From Piezodorus guildinii (lineage: Eukaryota; Arthropoda; Insecta; Hemiptera; Pentatomidae): 64,000 bases of DNA. Shown piece after piece: positions 31,075 through 42,220 of this stretch. Both the position numbers and the translations under genes were made by a program. The notes under the pieces were generated by a model, which did not search any database, was not told the DNA's origin, and saw nothing but the letters and a program-made list of their open reading frames with translations. Position 1 is the stretch's first letter. Every line of letters starts with the position of its first letter. The stretch covers positions 35,036,639 to 35,100,638 of the forward strand of contig CM041292.1 of the NCBI GenBank assembly GCA_023052935.1. Reading direction: 5' to 3'.

Positions 31075-31975
31075 AGTAATAATAATAATAATAGCTTTAT
31101 TGGCATCATATTGACAAAAGCCTCTCCCATAGGGAGGAATTTAGAGAAGTTGGCTATAGTTAGAAGTAATAAAATATTGAGAAAAAAAGCAAATAATCCA
31201 AAGAAAGAAAAATACAAAACTCTAAAAAACAAAAAACAAAACAGAGTCCTTGAAAAATACATAAAATCAAACACAAATTAAATATTTTGTAAAACGTTTA
31301 TCCACCAGGATTTGTCCCTCGCAACCAGCCACCAGTTTTCGCCAACAGTCTGCGTCAATTCGTCCCTCCACCTGCGATGTGGTCGCCCCCTCTGCCTGCT
31401 GTCCTCTCTCGGGATCCACTCCGTGCAAGCTCTGGTCCATCTTTCGTCTTTCAGCCTGGCCAAGTGCCCACCCCCATTTTAATCGATGTGCCTCAACCCT
31501 TAGACTTTTAATGTTCACTTTCTGAAGAATATTTTCGTTTTTTATTCTCTCCCTTTTCTGAATAAACATTAAACTTCTTAGAAGCTGCATTTGCATGGTA
31601 TTCAGCCTCCGGTCGAGTTTTCTTGTAAGTGCCCAGGTTTGAGCCCCGTATAGAACCGTGGGATATACAGATGTGGTAAGAACTTTGGTTTTAAGATCTA
31701 GTGATAGATTGCTTTTGAAGATCTTTTGGAGAGACCAATATTTGCACCACCCGAGCTTAACTCTTCTTTCTATTTCCTTATTCATATTTTCTCTAAATGA
31801 TATCGTCTGCCCTAAGTAAATGTACTCCTCTACATATTCTATCTCACTATTGTTAGCATAAACTGGTATTTTTATTGAGTTTGTCAGGAGGTACGGAGCG
31901 TCCCTGAGTCATGAAACTTATTCCGCCGAAAGTCTCGCGACTTGAGGTCTACAGCACTAGTGCGACTCGAACTCA
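31075..31975 (-). mobile_element. Second-family RTE-like insertion, 5'-truncated, 901 bp
   Basis: Flanked by the 13-bp direct repeat 'caatgctccttat' (31,062-31,074 and 31,976-31,988). The 3' end on the minus strand is CCAATAAAGC followed by (TTA)n, so the tail is the same type as in the first family, but the coding sequence is clearly different. Confidence 0.9.
31278..31860 (-). pseudogene. Second-family RTE-like reverse transcriptase C-terminus, frameshifted
   Basis: The first frame runs from the EYVEEYIYLGQT block through VYPTVLYGAQTWALTRKLDR to EAHRLKWGWAL. The expected end (ARLKDERWTRACTEWIPRED, then GRPHRRWRDEL and a Trp-rich tail) is in another frame from 31,463 to 31,278. One frame break therefore lies near 31,460-31,480. 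No catalytic YADD remains because of 5' truncation. Confidence 0.85.
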
Positions 31976-32310
31976 CAATGCTCCTTATTTTGTCACAAAT
32001 AAACTCATTCATAAAGACCTTAATATTCCATATGTTGCTGACTTAGCCCGAAACAGGTTCCATTTCTTCCATGACAAACTCCAACAATCCATTAGTTTCA
32101 ATCCTTGCTTCCTCTTCGACCCCTAACAATCCTCCGAGGCGTCTGAAAAGAAGATAGCCAGTTTAGAATATTTTTAGAGTTCTGCTACTGGTTAGTGTCT
32201 CTACATACAAATCATGACATTTTTTCTATATTACCATCACATTTACTTGATGCATTTTTTTTAAATATAGTTGTAGATATCAATAAAAATGTTCTGTTTT
32301 TATAGAGTTG

Positions 32311-32771
32311 TTCTATATAATGTTATAAGGAAAGTATACAATAGCTGAAACCAAAAATCAAATTTATCTTAAACGTTCATTATTGGAAATAATAAACCAA
32401 AACCATTTATACAAGACTTCTTTACAATTTCCTTTCCTTTTCTTTCGATTTTCATTCAAATAAAATAAAAAAATTCATCAATTACTCTAGTTTTGTTTAT
32501 CGCTCTTTACTGATTCTAAAACTCAATACATATTTTTCTTTATCTTCAAAAATAACCGAGTTATGGACGTATTTATAGGTATAATTTCAATTTTTTTCTT
32601 TTCTTCTTTTTTATAATTATTCTCGGTTTCTTGATTAAAACATTCTAATATTTTTTTCTCTATATTCAAAAATACCTGAGTTATTGAATAAAATCATTTT
32701 TAGTCGGCCGCCATTTTAAAACTAATCAGCTGATATCAATCCCTAGGTTATGCCCTGGTGTTATTGTTCTC

Positions 32772-32811
<40 letters not shown>

Positions 32812-34133
32812 TAGTAGTACCAGAGAAAGGCCACGGACAGCGGAAAAATAATTTATTCGTTATTCGGGTCCTAAGTATTTTAAAACGCAAGGACTCAAAT
32901 TTTGATTTTTTTTTTTTTTTATTACTATGTTTTATTATTGAAAATAGCATACCAATATGGCTTCAAATCTTTATATTACCGTAATTCTAACGCATTGGAT
33001 CGACCGGATGGTATCATGTTATTTTATCATTCCTTATTTTACTGATTGTCGGTTTACTGAGGCCCGTAAAATTAACTATTCCATCGCCTCTCGCCCTTGT
33101 AACCAGTCACCCTCCAACGCCATACGTGTTATATTAGAAGAGGTGTTTACAGAGATGAAGTGGCCAGATAGAGACCGTAGGGTGCTAAAAGATGTCGCCT
33201 CGCGGTAGGCGTGACAATGAGCTCTAGGGCAGGACAAAGGGCCGATGGCGAGAGTAAAGAATTAAGGACACCCAGGTCCCGTAGGGCTGGTGTGAACACA
33301 GCCCTTCGGGAGATTGAGCGCTGTTTGCCCTTGGTATGTATACAAGAGTGCGCTCCGCCCTATCTGATCCCTCAACTCCTCCCGTTAGTTAGCCTTCCCT
33401 CCTCAGTCATTAATAAGTGACGCTCCTTCCACTCTGTCTAAAAATGTTGTTATTACTCAACCAGATAGCGGCCACAACTTTTTGTCACCGTCCCGGGCAA
33501 AAAAAAAAAACACGTACCTTCACATTTTTTTTTCCTCCGCTCTAATATTCCACCGTTTCTGAGGGGAAAAAATGAGCGGATAGAGGGTTTTAAAAAAAAA
33601 CAACATTTTTTTAAGGGATTAATCCATCGATTCCTATCTCGGAATGCCTAAATAAGTCCCCCTGGATTTGACAAAAGGTAGCTTCTAGAATTACCTTGTG
33701 GAAAGACTGATCCCGCACCATTCTCTCAGTGGCTTTATGTTTTTTTTTCGATCCCATTTTTTTTTAGTTGTCCGTTTATTCGACGTCTCAGTTTCTCCTT
33801 ACTCTATCGGGTATCGATCTATCCCGCCCAACGAGTAGAACTAAAAAAACAAGTATTACAACCAGGTAATGCGAAGAAGGCCTAAAAGTCGGTTGGTTTA
33901 ATTTTCTCTCTCATTTTCCTTTAAGCATGCCTTAATAATTGCTTTGAATATCATGTACTGCCTCTTATATTTAAAAATAAATCATGTGTGAGTTTTCGAA
34001 GTCTTAATAAAGTAGATAATAGGTTCTAAGGGATGCTTCGATTTATTTTAGCAAAAGATTAGTTACTATTTTGTTTTATTTGGTATAGTTCTATCTCTGA
34101 TTTTTTTTATTAGATTTTTCATTCAGTTTATTG
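32311..34133. other. Low-complexity and non-repeat sequence
   Basis: A runs at 32,776-32,808 and 32,908-32,920 suggest retroposon tails without recognisable bodies. About 32,980-33,480 is GC-richer; an 83-codon frame at 32,957 and a 69-codon frame at 33,211 show no family. 'agatagcggcc' at 33,463-33,473 also occurs at 30,500-30,510. Confidence 0.35.
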
Positions 34134-34406
34134 TTTGTTTATTTATTTAACGTCACTTTATGCTATTATCGCTAATCGGACGATGCTTCAGTGGGGGTCC
34201 TAAATTTTGCCTATCCAGGTTTTATTAGGATCTTTAAAGAGTACCTGACATCGCACAGCCTCGGGACCACCTTTTAACGTCCCTCCGAAGAACGGCATAA
34301 CTAAGGATTTTTTTACTCCCATTAAAAAATCCTAGGACCGCCTGTGTGTTTGAACCCGTGACTTTTGGCATAGGAGGCTGTTATACTAGCCACCCGCTAC
34401 AAGTAA
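34134..34406 (-). repeat. tRNA-derived SINE, family 1
   Basis: From tail 'ttgtttatttatttaacgtc' through 'gagtacctgacatcgcacag' and 'aacggcataactaaggattt' to the B-box complement 'gtttgaacccgtgac' and head 'tatactagccacccgctac'. Very close to the 10,360 copy. Confidence 0.88.
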
Positions 34407-34662
34407 TACCTCATTCAGTTTAAGTTTCTTAAATTTATAGTACATATGCTCATGTGCATTCAATTAAATATAATAATAAAAAACTTCAATAATGATTTTT
34501 TTTATCAAATTTCTTATTAAAATTTGAAATCTGATTAAAATTAAATGACTTTCTCTAGCTAGTTTTTTTGTTTTTTTAAAATATTTTTATGTGTGATCTA
34601 TTCATTTTTTCACCGCCTATTGGTTACTAATTGTTTTTATATTTCATATTTACACATTTTTA

Positions 34663-34968
34663 TAGGGCCACCGGGTGTATTGGCTAGCATAAGAGCCTTC
34701 TATGTCCAAGGTCACGGTTCAAACCCCGTTGAATACTCCTGGTTTTTTAAATGGAGTAAAAACTCCGGGGTTATACAGTCCTTCAGAGGGGGCATGAAAT
34801 GATTGTCCCGACTGTGTATGATGTCAGGTACTCATTAAAAAAATTTATTCTAATTAAACCTGTAAGGCAAAATTTAGGACTCCCACTTTAGCATCCTTGA
34901 AATAGTTTCTCCATTTAATGTCACTTTACACTGATGTGGTTAAAGTTACGTTAAATAAATAAAATAAA
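34663..34968 (+). repeat. tRNA-derived SINE, family 1, diverged
   Basis: Head 'tgtattggctagcataagag', B box 'ggttcaaacccc', body 'gatgtcaggtactcattaaa' and 'aaatttaggactcccacttt', tail 'gttaaataaataaaataaac'. It has a small internal duplication-like insert near 34,890. Confidence 0.85.
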
Positions 34969-35470
34969 CATTTTTATGATTGTTAATGTTAACTATTTCG
35001 AATATGTATTATGATGTATTTGAAAAATGTATATAAATACAAAAAGCTTTAACAACTTTACAGCTGAGAAAATTGTAATAGGATAAAAAATATATGGTAT
35101 GAAGTGGTCCTTTGGTTTATAAATTGAATGGTCCGAACCGACAATGCGGTGTAAATTTTGCTTTAAGGCAAGGCATACATTTATCTCAAATATGAAATTT
35201 CAGTTTTCAACTACTTTTGATCTAGACTTGAAATATAGAAACACATAAAGAGGACATTTTCTAGTACTTTAACGTTTTTCCTAATCAAATATTAGCTTTT
35301 TTGAGTTTGCCAATTTTTTGCATATATTTTTATAATATGTACATAAAGTATCCTTTCATACTCTTTCTTCTGATTCTCCCTAATGTTTTATTGCATAATT
35401 TTATTATAATTGGTTTTGTATTTGAACCCGAAGCATATCTAAGATATAGGCTAAATTAAAAAAAAAAGTT

Positions 35471-36951
35471 TAATATTATTTAATATCACGAGTGAATTAA
35501 TCAAAGCGTGTGGAGAAGCGGGCGTTTTCAAATTACATGTTTTAGTTAAAAAGATCTGGGAAAATGAAAAAATACCCGAAGAATGGAAAGAATCAATACT
35601 TATTCCGATTCACAAAAAAGGACCGAGGACGGATTGTAACAACTATCGTGGGATCTCTCTTCTCCCAGTATGCTATAAAATATTCTCGTCAATACTAACT
35701 AGCCGAATCACGGAATACGCTGAGGAAATTATCGGAGACTACCAATGTGGTTTTAGGCGGAATCGCTCGACTATTGATCAAATATTTTCCTTACGTCAAA
35801 TATTAGAGAAGAAACTGGAATACAACGGTATAGTCCATCAACTTTATATAGATTTTAAAAAGGCTTATGATTCCATAGACCGTCAGAAGCTATATAACAT
35901 CATGATTGAACAGGGGATACCTAAAAAGTTAGTAAACCTAGTAGAGATGTGTTTGTCGGAAACATTTCATAAAGTTAGAATCGGTCATAATTACTCCGAG
36001 AGATTTGAGGTGCGATCGGGTTTGAAACAGGGTGACTCCCTTTCACCTGTTTTGTTTAATATAGCCTTAGAATATGTTATAGAAAAGGTGATGAGTACCG
36101 AGAAAGGCTTACATATGGGTGACAAGATTCCGGTTTTGGGGTATGCCGATGATTTGGTACTACTAGGTGAAGACACGGAAACTATACAACTAAATACAAG
36201 TGTGTTAATAAAAACCGGTAAACAAATAGGTCTCGAATTAAATACCGATAAGACGAAATATATGATTAGTTGCAGAAATGGTGGCGATCTTGATGATATT
36301 AATATTTCAGGTCATACTTTTGAACACGTAGAGAAATTCAAGTATTTAGGTTCAATGATAACAAGAAAAAACGAAATCCAGGAAGAAATAAAGTCCCGGT
36401 TAAAGGTGGGAAATGCGTGTTATTATTCGGTTGCTAAATTGCTTAGCTCGCGGCTTCTGTCTAAAAACTTAAAGGTTAGAACTTATAAAACTATTATTCT
36501 TCCAACGGTTCTTTACGGATGCGAAACGTGGCCGCTTACTTTGAAGGATGAACAACGGCTTAAGGTTTTCGAGAATAAGGTACTGCGTAAAATATTTGGT
36601 CCGAAGAGAGATGAGGCCACTGGGGAGTTTAGAAGGTTGCACAACGCGGAATTGCGGAGTTTGTACCCTGTGAATATAATTGAGTTGATAGCATCGCGGA
36701 GACTCAAATGGGCGCGTAAAGTTGTTGGGCTTAGTGAGGAACGGATTCCGAGAAAGTTGGTATTCGCTGAACCGACTGGTAGGCGTCCGAAAGGTAGGCC
36801 GAAGCGTCGATGGGAGGATTGCATTAAGGCTGATCTCGGGAACTTGGGCTTGACCGGTGAACATTGGACGAGTCTGTGCAGGCGAAGTTTAGTGGTATCG
36901 GCATCGAACCTTCGGGTTCGGTAAGCCTATTATTATTATTAATATTATTTA
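35471..36951 (+). mobile_element. 5'-truncated RTE-like insertion with target-site duplication
   Basis: The element is 35,483-36,939, bounded by 'taatattattta' (35,471-35,482 and 36,940-36,951). It begins inside the reverse transcriptase and ends with the stop followed by a TATTATTATT tail. Confidence 0.9.
35483..36924 (+). pseudogene. RTE-like reverse transcriptase, truncated but fully open
   Basis: The frame is open from the truncation point: ITSELIKACGEAG, NNYRGISLLPV, QLYIDFKKAYDSI, GLKQGDSLSP, GYADDLVLLGE and the C-terminal GRPKRRWEDCIKADL are all present without a stop, about 480 codons. The endonuclease is lost by truncation, and no start codon precedes 35,902, so it is called a pseudogene despite the intact frame. 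Compared with 7,253-10,162 it differs by scattered substitutions, many silent, suggesting a recent insertion. Confidence 0.88.
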
Positions 36952-37620
36952 GAAATGAATATTATGTTAATAGTGCGACAGGCCTGTGATGTGTGTGATG
37001 GAGTGTGGTTACAAACACACAGCTGGTAAGAGCAAAGAGGTTACGTGAAATGGATTTGTCAGTGCTTCAAACATGTTTATATTTTTGTTCTCTTTATATT
37101 TAATTGAAGCTAATTTTTATATCTTATTCAATTTTCTGTATTTGATTATCGTAGAAAGATTATTTTAGTTTACAGTGGCAAATCCATTGTAACCTCTCGC
37201 CAGCTGTCTTTTTGTCGTAGTCCATGTGCACTCCACATTTTGTCTGACTCTCGCTGTTTCATTTATTATTTCACCTATTTATTTAATTTGTGCATCCGCA
37301 AGCAAATTAACATTTTTATTCTTACTATCCAGTACCTGGCTAATATATATTTATTACACTTTCACCCGCTCTCAAATAGTTTTAGACACCGTATCAGAGT
37401 CAGTATGTATTTTTTTTTTCTTATTGATAATGATCTCTTTTCACCGTTTATTTCTCCCTCTTTCCCTATTCATGTCTTTTTTCGTTGTATATCCTCACAT
37501 ATAATTGTTAGTTTGATATTACATGGCATTAAAAAAAAAAATTATTTTTTATTTTTATTGCTTCTCGTTTCTAATCATTACGTTCTTTTCATACACTATC
37601 GATGTTCTTTATTATGTTTT
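36952..37620. other. AT-rich, nothing recognised
   Basis: Pyrimidine-rich on the plus strand from 37,220. Two overlapping open frames at 37,226-37,665 are hydrophobic only because of T-richness and are not taken as genes. Confidence 0.4.
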
Positions 37621-37747
37621 TACTTTCACTTACTATATATAGTAAGGAAAGTATTGCGATCGTGAAAATTTTCGAATTCCAGTTTTCAACGGAAATACAC
37701 GTTTTAGGATCCCCTGAGTCCAAATAACCAAGTCCCGCAAAAAGGTC

Positions 37748-37838
<91 letters not shown>

Positions 37839-38597
37839 TAACTCCCGGGCGGAAACGGTAAGTCCTATGAAACTGAAATTTCATATTTAAGACAACTATA
37901 CGCCCGAGACGTGACAAAACTTTTTTCATCAAAATGAGCTTACCAGAAGAGGCACTTTATACCATGCATTTTGCACCTTTTTTCGATTTTCTCGAAAACG
38001 GTTCCGACGATTTTGATTAAACTCGCTATACCGATGTAAAATTTAATGCGCTTTAATATCATGTAGGTTTTATTTGGATAAAAATGGTCTGTCAGGGCTT
38101 AAATGCCGATATTTTAAATTGTCTTCCCCTAAAGTACCTTTAATTTTGTAAATTCAATAATAATAACTAGATTATCTTGTTAACGCTGATGAAAAACCGG
38201 TAAATATATAAATTGAATAGATTCGATACCCAACTAAAGGAGAAAACAGAAAAAATATATTTTTAATGAAATTTTTCGTTTTTGAACATAAGAGCAGTAA
38301 TATACATGTATGATATACCGTTGGAAAGCTAAAGATTTTAGAAAAAATATCATCTCATACACAAGCTTTTAGGAGTTAATAGAGAGTGATGAGAAGAAGA
38401 TAAAACTAACTGATTATTTTAGATAATAATATAATAGATTTTTTAATAAAACACATGTTTCTATATAAATTCAATTTGATTAATTCCTTAATAGTTTCAC
38501 GTATTTTTATCTCTAACTGTATTTGAAAATTCTTTCATTGATTTTAAAAATTGAGATAAGTGAAAGTCGTGTGTTGCCCGCACCAGATTTTTTAAAT
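37621..38597 (+). mobile_element. Complete copy of the ACTTTCACTTA-ended repeat
   Basis: This is the clearest copy in the window. The left end is 'tttttactttcacttac' and the right end 'gataagtgaaagtcgtgtgt' followed by 'tgcccgcaccagattttt'; the ends share ACTTTCACTTA as inverted repeats. The inside includes 'tcgattttctcgaaaacggt', 'ccgttggaaagctaaagatt' and a GT microsatellite. No open frame of note. It may be a MITE-like or other non-autonomous DNA element; transposase and target-site rule are unknown. Confidence 0.78.
37747..37837. repeat. (GT)n microsatellite inside the repeat copy
   Basis: Over 40 GT units interrupted by two CTG triplets, at the same internal place where other copies have (CA)n on the opposite strand. 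Confidence 0.95.
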
Positions 38598-39020
38598 TTA
38601 TTACCGTTAAATATTACTTCAAAATTTTTCATATATATATTTTTTTAAATTAATTGTTCACTCATTGTTCTTTTAACGTTTAATCATTTCCTTAGTTTCT
38701 ATTTAAATATTCTTATTTAAATATTATCATCCTAATTTTGTTTACTTCCATACTTTATAACTGTCATCTTATTATCATTTTACATTTAATTTTATATTTG
38801 TTTCCATATTATATCACTGTAGTCATATAATTATCATTATATACTTAACGTATTATTAAGTTTATAATTACATTGGTTGTTATCTTGTTTCTCTTAGACC
38901 TGACAAAGGCCCACAATGTAGGCCGAAACGTCGGCACACAATTAAAATAAGTACTACTTTTTAATGTATGTTTCTTTCTGATGACCGCATCCCCATCTCA
39001 ACTAAACTCCTTCAAATAGT
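38598..39020. other. AT-rich sequence ending in a hammerhead-like motif
   Basis: At 38,900-38,935 the order CTGACAA - GGCC...GGCC - GAAAC - GTC resembles the minimal hammerhead ribozymes of Penelope-like retroelements. The core G of CTGANGA is replaced by A and stem I is weak, so it would be a decayed relative at best. Confidence 0.35.
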
Positions 39021-39775
39021 TTTATATTATCCAGTCTTTTTTATTAAGGGGCATTTGTTTTATCTATTGTTATTGTTTTCGTAATGAAGCACTAGACTCA
39101 TGTTTTGTTTTATGATTGTATATTAAATACTGAATTAGTATTAGACTTTGTCTTTCACAAATAAAAAAAAATATTAATTTATTTGGCCCAGTTGTGATTT
39201 TTAATTTGTTCATATGTTTTCTTCCTAGCGGCACTTTTACCAGTATATTGGTTTTTTTTTAATATAATACCACACCTACGTAACATTCCTTTTCTTTAAG
39301 ATTTTGTTTTCTTTCTGCATTTCTCATGAAAAATTCAATATCTCAATTAATTTCATAGGTTTCTTTGGATAGGAAAGGTAATGCGAAACCTCAACCTGTC
39401 TAAAAATTACTAATACAGTTTCAACATTTTGCAAGTTATATATTTTTTTCTTTTGCAAAGCGTAGGTTAAGAGAAGAGGAGAAAGTATCGGGTTACAGCC
39501 GAGTGACTTATCTGCCCGCCAACGAGCCTGCTTACTAATGCCCTCACAAGTCGAGTGGAGCTCTCCATTCTGCATTGTTCTCGGCCACTCCTCTGTCGAG
39601 CTGACCTGGCACTGTCTGTATCATCTCGTGTCCGGTTTCTTTTATTAATACAATTTGATTTACTTCTTCATATACTTTTTAACCCCTTCTTTCGAAATCC
39701 ACTGCATATCCTCAATCCTTGAATAAAAACCATTTGTTACCGTATTACCGTTGAATATTTACTTATATAAAGTAA
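39021..39775. other. Non-coding, with a GC-richer patch at 39.45-39.64 kb
   Basis: The patch shows no repeat match in the window. An 83-codon minus-strand frame across it is not recognisable. Confidence 0.35.
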
Positions 39776-41068
39776 ATATTTGTATTAGAAATTTTGGAAA
39801 TGAAGCCTCCTCTTGACGTTGAGAGGCATAAGTCACAGGGGTCGTATGAGTCCAAAGAAGTCGCGCAAAAAAGTCTATGTGTGTTTGGTACGTCTAATAC
39901 GAAAACGAAAATTCATTCAAAACATAAATTTCATATTTAACACGGTTATACGCCCGAGACGTTACTACAGCTTTTTCTTCAAAATCGGCTGACAGAAGAC
40001 CTACTTCATTTTGGACCTTTTTACGATTTTCTCAAAAACGGGTATAACGATTTTGATTAAATTCGCTAAACATTGAAGTAAATTTATTTTTTTATTTTAT
40101 TTTTATTGAGAATTATTACAATATGTTTCAGAATGAACAATAGTAATACTGATATGAGACCACATTCATACAATATATACAGAAAATAACAATAATAGTC
40201 AAAGTACATAAAATAGAAAATAAATAAATTCATATATGTACAATAAAAAACAAAATAAATAAAAAAAACAACCTATGATTGAGATAAATAAAAAGTTAGC
40301 AAATAAATAAACATCATACAAACAATGGTGACTATATACAATATATACAACTGCTAAGGAGACCCCAGATTGGGCTTTTCCCTCCACTTGTGGAGGAAAA
40401 AAACGGAATCCAAGAGATCCCAGCGCCTCTCTTTCAGCCGCATCACTGGTCTTAGCCAGTAGAGGCTGGGTTAGGGCGCAATAGCCATAAACATACAGTA
40501 CATGAGTGGAGGATCTGACCAGTGTCAGAACTCCAGTGGAGTAAAAATAAATGGGCTTTAATATCATGTAGATTTCATTCTGATTGAAATAGTTTTACAG
40601 CACTCATAGAAAATACCTTTAATTTTGTACATTCTAAAACATTAACCATATCGTCTAAATGACATTGATTTGAGACGGCTAAATATATAAGTTGAACGAA
40701 TTTGATTACCAACAAAAGGAGAAAAGAGAAAAACTACTTTTTATGTAATTATTGGTTTTTTTTTTATAATAAGAACAGCAATTTAGATATAATATACTGT
40801 TGGAAAGGGAATGATTTTAGAAAAATAATATCTGATAAACAAAGTTGTAAAAGGTAATATAAAGAGACGAATAGAGAATAAACCTATTACTAATTAACAA
40901 TTTAATGTAGTTATATTATTTAATTCATATTATATGTTTCTAACAAAAATGAATACACGTTTTATTTAGATCAACTTCAAATATTTTTAGTATAGTTAGT
41001 AGTTCTTAAATTGATATTAACAGACGAGGTAAGTGAAAGTCGTGTGTTGCCCGCAACAGATTTTTATC
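39776..41068 (+). repeat. Diverged copy of the ACTTTCACTTA-ended repeat with an insertion
   Basis: It begins near 'gaaattttggaaatgaagcc' (degraded left end) and ends 'aagtgaaagtcgtgtgttgc'. The internal (GT)n has shrunk to 'tatgtgtgtttgg'. An inserted A/T-rich block occupies about 40,086-40,546. Confidence 0.75.
40086..40546 (-). mobile_element. Probable LINE 3' end inserted in the repeat
   Basis: The host sequence ('gtaaattta' / 'aaatgggctttaatatcatg') is split. On the minus strand the insert ends CTCAATAAAAATAAAATAAA, a poly(A)-like tail, and the flanks share an imperfect AGTAAA-type repeat. A 122-codon frame inside is not recognised. Confidence 0.6.
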
Positions 41069-41475
41069 CGTGTGTATTTGGTAAATCTAGCAAGAAAGCA
41101 AAAGTTGTGTAAAACTGAAATTTCACATTTAAGACAACTATACGCCCGAGATGTTACAGCAACTTTCCTACTAAAATCGATAGACCAAAAGCACAACTTT
41201 ATACTATGAATTTTGTACCTTTTCACGACTTCCTCAAAAACGGGTCTTACGATTTTGATAAAATTCGCTTTGTCAATATAAACTTCAATAGATTTTTATA
41301 TCAAGTAGGTTTGAGTCTGATTGGAAGTCTGACAGGGCTTAAATGCCGACATTTTAAATTTTCTTGCTCTAAAGTACCTTTCATTTTGTAGATTATATAA
41401 AAATAACTATTTCATCCTTTTAATATTTATAAAAAATGAATAAATATATAACTTGAACCAATTTGGTATCCTCAT
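41069..41475 (+). repeat. Partial copy of the ACTTTCACTTA-ended repeat abutting the previous one
   Basis: It starts inside the family, just at the microsatellite position ('tccgtgtgtatttggtaaat'), continues 'catttaagacaactatacgc' and stops near 41,470. It directly follows the end of the preceding copy in the same orientation. Confidence 0.7.
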
Positions 41476-42220
41476 ATAGATCTGAAACTCGCATGATTGA
41501 AATCCATCCATTCGCGATCATTATTTTACCTAGATTGTTAAAGCCATAGACAAATGTTGAAAACCTTAGTTTTGATCTTCAAGAACACACGTGTTTTTTT
41601 TTCCACGTTTTTATGATTTAGCATTTCTCAAACACAGAACGAGGAGAGAGGTTAGTAGGTATCATATAATATCTGAATGTTAAATCTTCTAATATAATTC
41701 AGCGAATACAGTTACTTAAAGAAATATTCCCGAGTCCCTAATAAAGCTATCTACACAAGGAGGGCTAATTCGTTTATAAAAGATAAACTTATATATTGGC
41801 GAAATGATGGTCAATTTCCTAAAACCTATTGCTTCTTTAAGACCTCGTCAAATGTTATCTTTTCCTGGCAGGGACTGTTTGCGCAAAGAATCAAGGGGGA
41901 AATCTTAACTGGCCTGCTTAGGCCTCATATAACAGCAAATATTTACAGCCATTCAGATGGGGTGCCGTGTCAACATCCGCGATTCCTTCAAATAATGATA
42001 GCGCCAGCCTTGGGTTTTCCAAAGGGAAACCCCATTATCCGGAGCCATTAGGAATGGAGGGATTTCACCAGAGGAGGGTTTGTTTGGCAAAATCTGCCCA
42101 AGTTCAGACTTACAAAGGTTAAAATTGTTTAGTAAAGTTAAGTAGTTATATTGTATTACTTTTATAGAAATTATTGAGTCATCTAGAAAAAAATGCAGAA
42201 TTACTGTTTTTAAAGAAAAA
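41476..42220. other. Non-repeat island
   Basis: Balanced composition at about 41,740-42,110 and no match to repeats here. A 98-codon minus-strand frame is not recognised. Confidence 0.4.

Larger units (their letters stand above)
30890..32310 (+). mobile_element. Jockey-like LINE 3' remnant split by a second-family RTE-like insertion
   Basis: Before the insertion: FYYKRLIFITIIGPIWSYGV. After it: NAPYFVTNKLIHKDLNIPYV, then FHFFHDKLQQSISFNPCFLF, stop near 32,126. The order agrees with the intact jockey frame elsewhere in the window (LKPIWTYACQIYGPAKK ... NSPPYVSNDTLHTDL). The 3' UTR ends with 'caataaaaat'. Confidence 0.82.

Noticed and set aside
37633..37932. Minus-strand frame with a His-Thr repeat as a repeat protein
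   Set aside because: The repeat is the translated GT/CA microsatellite inside a non-coding repeat family.
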